From: Nageia nagi
Taxonomy: Eukaryota; Pinophyta
Direction: 5' to 3'
Assembly (NCBI GenBank): GCA_050084985.1
Contig: JBITNC010000001.1
Location: 103,044,001-103,108,000 of the forward strand
Length of the DNA stretch: 64,000 nucleotides
Both the position numbers and the translations under genes were made by a program. Below are positions 59,577 through 64,000 of this stretch, one piece after another (positions within the stretch are counted from its first letter, which is position 1; every line of letters starts with the position of its first letter). Below the pieces are notes generated by a model, which was given only the letters and a program-made list of their open reading frames with translations, had not been told where the DNA came from and ran no database searches.

Positions 59577-60169
59577 CTTCCCCTTAATGCAATATTGGGG
59601 TAGAGAGAAAAGAAGATAGAAAGAGAGTGTAAGAGAGTTCTTCTCCATATGAAATACAATCAGAGATGAAAACATGACATATCAAGAAGTGGTAAGATCT
59701 AGACACAGCTCAACTACATAACTATTTGAACAAATGGTTTACAATACAATTATAAACCATAAATAGTTTCAATGTACAAATTGTAGTTATTCAATAACAT
59801 GTTGATATGATAAGCCTCCATGAGCCTACATACCTAAAGTAAGTAACCTACAATATCTAGAAGAAACTTGCAAGATACAAAAAACTCATAAACTTGATCA
59901 ATTAGATGCATCATATATACATTCATATCAATATAAGATAAATTAATCAAATAATGCCATCTATAAATTGATCAAATAGTGCACTATAATTCTTCACAAA
60001 GATGTCAAAAAAACCTATAATCACCTATTGTATAAAAAAATGTGTTAATCATAATAGAACATATGAAAACTTATGTTTGAAATATGCACATACTAGTTTC
60101 TCATATATGGAAAACTAAATAGTGCTTATAATATTTTATTATATTATCTTAAAGTCTAAAAAAAAATTT

Positions 60170-60410
60170 CTTTACACATGGAGAACTAAGTATAAAAGTG
60201 TACACTCAAAAATGAAGTAAAGTGCATAAAAAGTTCCTCACATGGAGAATTAAGTATAAAAGTGTACACAGAAAGATGAAGTAAAGTGCATAAAAAAGTT
60301 CCTCACACATGGAGAACTATGTATAAAAGTGTACACACATATGAAGTAAAGTGTACAAACAAGTTCCTCATACATGGAGAACTAAGTATAGTAGTGAACA
60401 TATAAAGATC
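60170..60410. repeat. Four-unit tandem repeat, about 65 bp
   Basis: Unit core ACATGGAGAACTAAGTATAA then AAGTGTACAC and GAAGTAAAGTGCATAAAAAG. Starts near 60174, 60239, 60305 and 60372, with a weaker copy near 60104. It lies between pol and the 3' LTR of the minus-strand copia element. The span 59577-60500 otherwise holds no gene. Confidence 0.85.
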
Positions 60411-60539
60411 AACACTATCCAATAAAAAATCTTCTAAGAGATGAAGTTATCATCACAAACATGAATTCAAAAAGAATTCAAACTTTACTCCTCTTGAGGA
60501 AAAATTCATCAATTCAATAGACTCTATAATATTGCAAAA

Positions 60540-61394
60540 ATGAGCTTATGATAAAAGTTGGGTGAATAAATCAACAGAGTTAAAGCTAGATGGAAAATAC
60601 TAAAGTTGCAAAGTGCCATCTAGAAATTTATACCTGATAAACTGAGCTTGGATTTTAACATGTTTTATTATATGATAGTAAATATGATTCTTAACTAAAG
60701 CATTGGTTGATTAATTATTTAAGGAAATATAAGTAATAATTTACTATTCAAACCCAATTTCCTTCAGAATATTCCTGAGCCAAATAACATCCAAGGTTGC
60801 AACTATCATAGCTCTATATTATGCCATTGCCTCTATGGTAGATAGAGTGATGATAGGATGCTTTTTGTAATATCAATAGATAACACCTAAACCAATGCTG
60901 AACACATAAGCATAATTGAATTTCTTATCATATTGCTCAACCCCATAGTTAGAATATGAGAATCCTAAAAGAACAAAGGAAGGTAACTTGGTTAATTTGA
61001 AATTAATATCCTTAGTGCTTACAATATACTTTAAGATCTTCTTAGCTATAGGAAAATGATCAACATAATATTTTTGCATAAACCTTGCCATTAGATTAGT
61101 TGTATAGGCATTATCTAACCAGAATATACTTATATAAAGAAGAATGTTAATAAACTATCTGTATGTTCTAGAATCTACCAACTAGGAGTTAGAATCAATC
61201 TCTAGCTTGATTCTTGGAGATATTAGGATAGCCAAAGGTTTGCACTCATCCATTTCAAAATTTTATAAAATATTTGAGATGTATTTGGATTGATTAAGGT
61301 AGGTAAAATCCTTATATTGATACACTTGCATACCAAGGTAGTAATATAAGATACTAAGATTAATCATCTCATATTCTAACTTAAGCTTGGATAC
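60540..61394 (-). pseudogene. Second copia pol fragment: end of reverse transcriptase and RNase H
   Basis: Minus strand from 61394: MQVYQYKDFTYLNQSKYISN near 61330, then KWMSANLWLS. The open run 61091-60873 reads MARFMQKYYVDHFPIAKKIL, YIVSTKDINFKLTK and YAYVFSIGLGVIY, followed by KKHPIITLSTIEA near 60855 and, in shifted frames, VDLFTQLLS near 60550. This is the RNase H end of Ty1/copia pol. Homology is cut at 61394 by giant LTR copy 3. The upstream part of the element must lie beyond that LTR, outside the window. Confidence 0.8.
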
Positions 61395-64000
61395 TGTAAC
61401 AACCCACCCAATTGCATTTTTTTAAAACTTGAATACCATCGATAATTTGAATGTGATGAAGATTATTTATGTTATGAAATGAGTAATTATGAGTGTATAT
61501 ATGTATTATTTATATCGATTTGATACTAGCTTTGAGATTTTATGACACATGTTATAGGTTGACTCAAGATGGGAAGTCAAGTTAGAGACCCAAGGCACCA
61601 AGGATGAGTTGGTTATGAGAATAAATTGGTAAGAGTGAGAAAATGATTGGTGTTGATTTTCTTCCATCCATGATGAACTTCATAGATTATATAGATGCAT
61701 ATCACAATTATTACACATAATATTTGATTTCGATATTATATGTTTATGTGTACACTAATAAGTTTACCTTGCAGGATGAAGTGGTCACCACAAGTAAATA
61801 TGCATGTTAAAATATGATATGCATGATTAATTTTGAATGATACAAGGAATATCCCAATTATTTGAATTTGAATTTTTCACCTAAAAATCTTAGTAAATTT
61901 GGATGAAAATAAAATTTAGGGTTAAAAGGATTATTTATCATGTTTTAAAGGTTACAAGGTTATTTTGGGATTTTGTGAAAATAATGGAGAAAGGATACCC
62001 ACACAATTTGTTTCCTTATGTTAGGTGCGTAAAATAATTGGAGATATTTTGTAACCTAATATAAAGGGTCCAAATTATTTTGTATAATGAAATACTTGCA
62101 AACAAAATTATTTGAGACCTACCACAAAAAAATAAAATGCCTACACCTTCCAAACAAAACAATGTGAGATGGATGACTAGACATATTTTTTGGATATATT
62201 ATAGCAACCCTTGGCTATAAATACTTGGGAACCCTAAAGAAAAAGATCATCTTTCACTTTAGTGTGCTTTGGGTCCCGTAAAACAAGGAGTCCATCTTTT
62301 CGTCCATAGCTCATATGCATTTCTAGCAATTTAACCCTAATACTAAAAGCTTAGTAAAAAATCTTAATTTTTTTTGAATATTTTTAGATTATCTAAAGAT
62401 ATGAAGTGTTTATGTATAAATTAATAAGGTTTTGGACTATTTTAATTTTACATTAAGTAAGAGAAATAGTAATAAGAGTACGCATGTTATTTAAAATTTC
62501 TTGTTTATCTTGAAGTAACCTTCATGCTTTGTATCTGAAATCATTCCCATCTAAATTTAGATCATAGATCTGAACTAGACGACTGATGTTAGAGAGAACC
62601 TTCCTATAACATTTCAGAAATAATATATCAATCCTAGAGGCCCATGCAAAAACTAGAATGAAGGTCATTTATTTGAATAACTACTCGCTACTCCTTGAAA
62701 AATGGATCTGCGCAACACATATTCTACTTCCATCGTGCGAGGCCCCTTGTTTAACCATATAGTTTAGAAAGTTATTTCGTTGGCTCATACGCATGACTCT
62801 GGTACGTGAGACATAGTTATCACTTAATCCTCTATCGTATGTCTTGAGGTAAAGCTTTTCGAAGCAACATTAGGAAGTCTGAATCATGGCCAAAGCAAGA
62901 TAGTCACTCCACAATGTGACATACAATAATATGGATGTAGTGTTATAGTTGAGCACGCTATCTAATGTAAAATGAATATCTTGGTTGGTATTTTTTCTTG
63001 GCGAGCGCATTATGCCATAGTACTAAGGCTATAAGAATGGAAGGTAAATAGCTCTAAAAATTTATTTAAGCATATTCCGAAGTGGGATTAAATTATTTAG
63101 AATAAATTTTTACCATGAGTTTTGTTGAGATAGAATGAAAAGATTATTGAGGACTAAACTATGTTGAGATGCTTTTTTACGGATTTATGAAACACTATTA
63201 GGGATGAACTATAGTAGAGTATGGTTTACACGATAGCATTAAGGGTAAACAATGTTAAATTAATGATTAACACTATTTTAAGGATAAACCTTGTGGATCA
63301 ATGAAGTTAATACTACTATTTGAGGAGAAAACCATTTGTAATTATTTATTTGATTAATAGTACTAGTTTGAATGGAAATCTATGCTAAAGGTTGTGTATG
63401 ATTAATTAATTGCACTATCTTAAGATGAGTTGGATGCATGTGATCAATTAAATTGTGATTTTACCCCAAGACCAAGGAAGGGAGGTAGTTCTAGAGAGAA
63501 CATAAAACCTCCTGAGGTCCATAGATAGGATATTTAAATTGTTGAAATGAATTATGATGCATTTAGAATAATATGCATTTTGGTCAAGAAAAATTAGTTG
63601 TCTTGATCCTCAATACTCATAAACCTTTCTTAGTATCCATATCCAATGGACCTTGGATCCTTGGAGGAGCATGAAAGTGAGGAGAACAAGTAGCTACACC
63701 AAGAGGACATATATGTATTGAAGACCTTTTAGATTAAACCTTGACAAAGCTATTATGTAAATACTCTTATTAATTGTAAGGGAACCCTCTTGTAATTAAA
63801 TGTTCCATATATTGTAATATATAAATAGGGTTACCCTAACTCATTGTAATTTAGTGCCACGAGGTAATAATTTGGACATGGAATGATACCATTACATATT
63901 AATGTTTGAAATTTGATGTAATTAAAAGAGAGTTCTCATAGTATCCATATGTAACTTATTAATGATAATTCAAAACATGTATTTGACATATCTCATCCTA
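61395..64000 (+). mobile_element. Giant LTR, copy 3, left 2606 bp (continues past window end)
   Basis: Starts TGTAACAACCCACCCAATTG within copia pol. TATAAATACTTGGG lies at 62215, about 820 bases in. The block near 63472 (CCAAGGAAGGGAGGTAG) and the one near 63650 (CCTTGGATCCTTGGA) match copies 1 and 2. No PPR stretch is recognisable between 62500 and 63400, where copies 1 and 2 have theirs. The candidate left target duplication is GATAC (61390-61394). Confidence 0.8.

Overview
This is an AT-rich stretch of plant nuclear DNA made almost entirely of transposable elements nested inside one another. The mix is several divergent LTR retrotransposon families, BED/DUF659-type hAT transposases, an L1-like LINE, a plant mobile domain (PMD) gene, PPR gene debris, and at most one fragment of an ordinary spliced gene. 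That composition suggests a large-genome seed plant. I favour a conifer or other gymnosperm, but this is inference from element content. I saw no tRNA, rRNA, CRISPR array or bacterial-type operon. Nearly all coding sequence is broken by stops and frameshifts.

Layout. 1-1454 (-): hAT transposase remnant cut by the window edge. 2309-3504 (-) and 5241-6424 (+): two solo LTRs of one roughly 1.2 kb family in opposite orientation, each with a 5-bp target duplication. 3505-7140 and 10490-11830: arrays of a roughly 55-bp imperfect palindrome ending in GTCGCA...TGCGAC, interspersed with TATAAAAGGGG boxes. Each array precedes a degenerate copy (A, 7390-10160; B, 12065-15533) of a long ORF family I do not recognise. 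17830-18790 (-): LINE debris. 19334-19542 (+): two clean exons forming the 3' end of an apparently ordinary gene. 20940-21620: a GC-rich island built on GGAGC words. 21770-22130: Gypsy gag scrap.

22851-44620 is the most layered part. A hAT transposase (+) appears as an N-terminal half (22851-24318) and a C-terminal half (43280-44620). Between the halves lies a minus-strand transposase-like gene in three pieces (42356-41879, 37129-35898, 26903-25530). These pieces are separated by a 4.7 kb solo LTR (37130-41878) and by a complete 9.0 kb LTR retrotransposon (26904-35897, exact ACTAT target duplication). The 9.0 kb element has gag but no visible pol. In place of pol it carries an antisense PMD gene with its own TATA box.

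45329-45958 (-) is another solo LTR with exact GATGG target duplications. 49397-58972 (+) is a Ty1/copia element (LTR, tRNA-Met-type primer site, gag, integrase, reverse transcriptase, RNase H, LTR) split by a second copy of the giant LTR (51126-55621). 59051-61394 (-) is a second copia element, itself cut by a third giant LTR (61395 to the window end). The giant LTR family keeps a TATA box about 0.8 kb from its left end, and at least two copies carry decayed PPR gene sequence.
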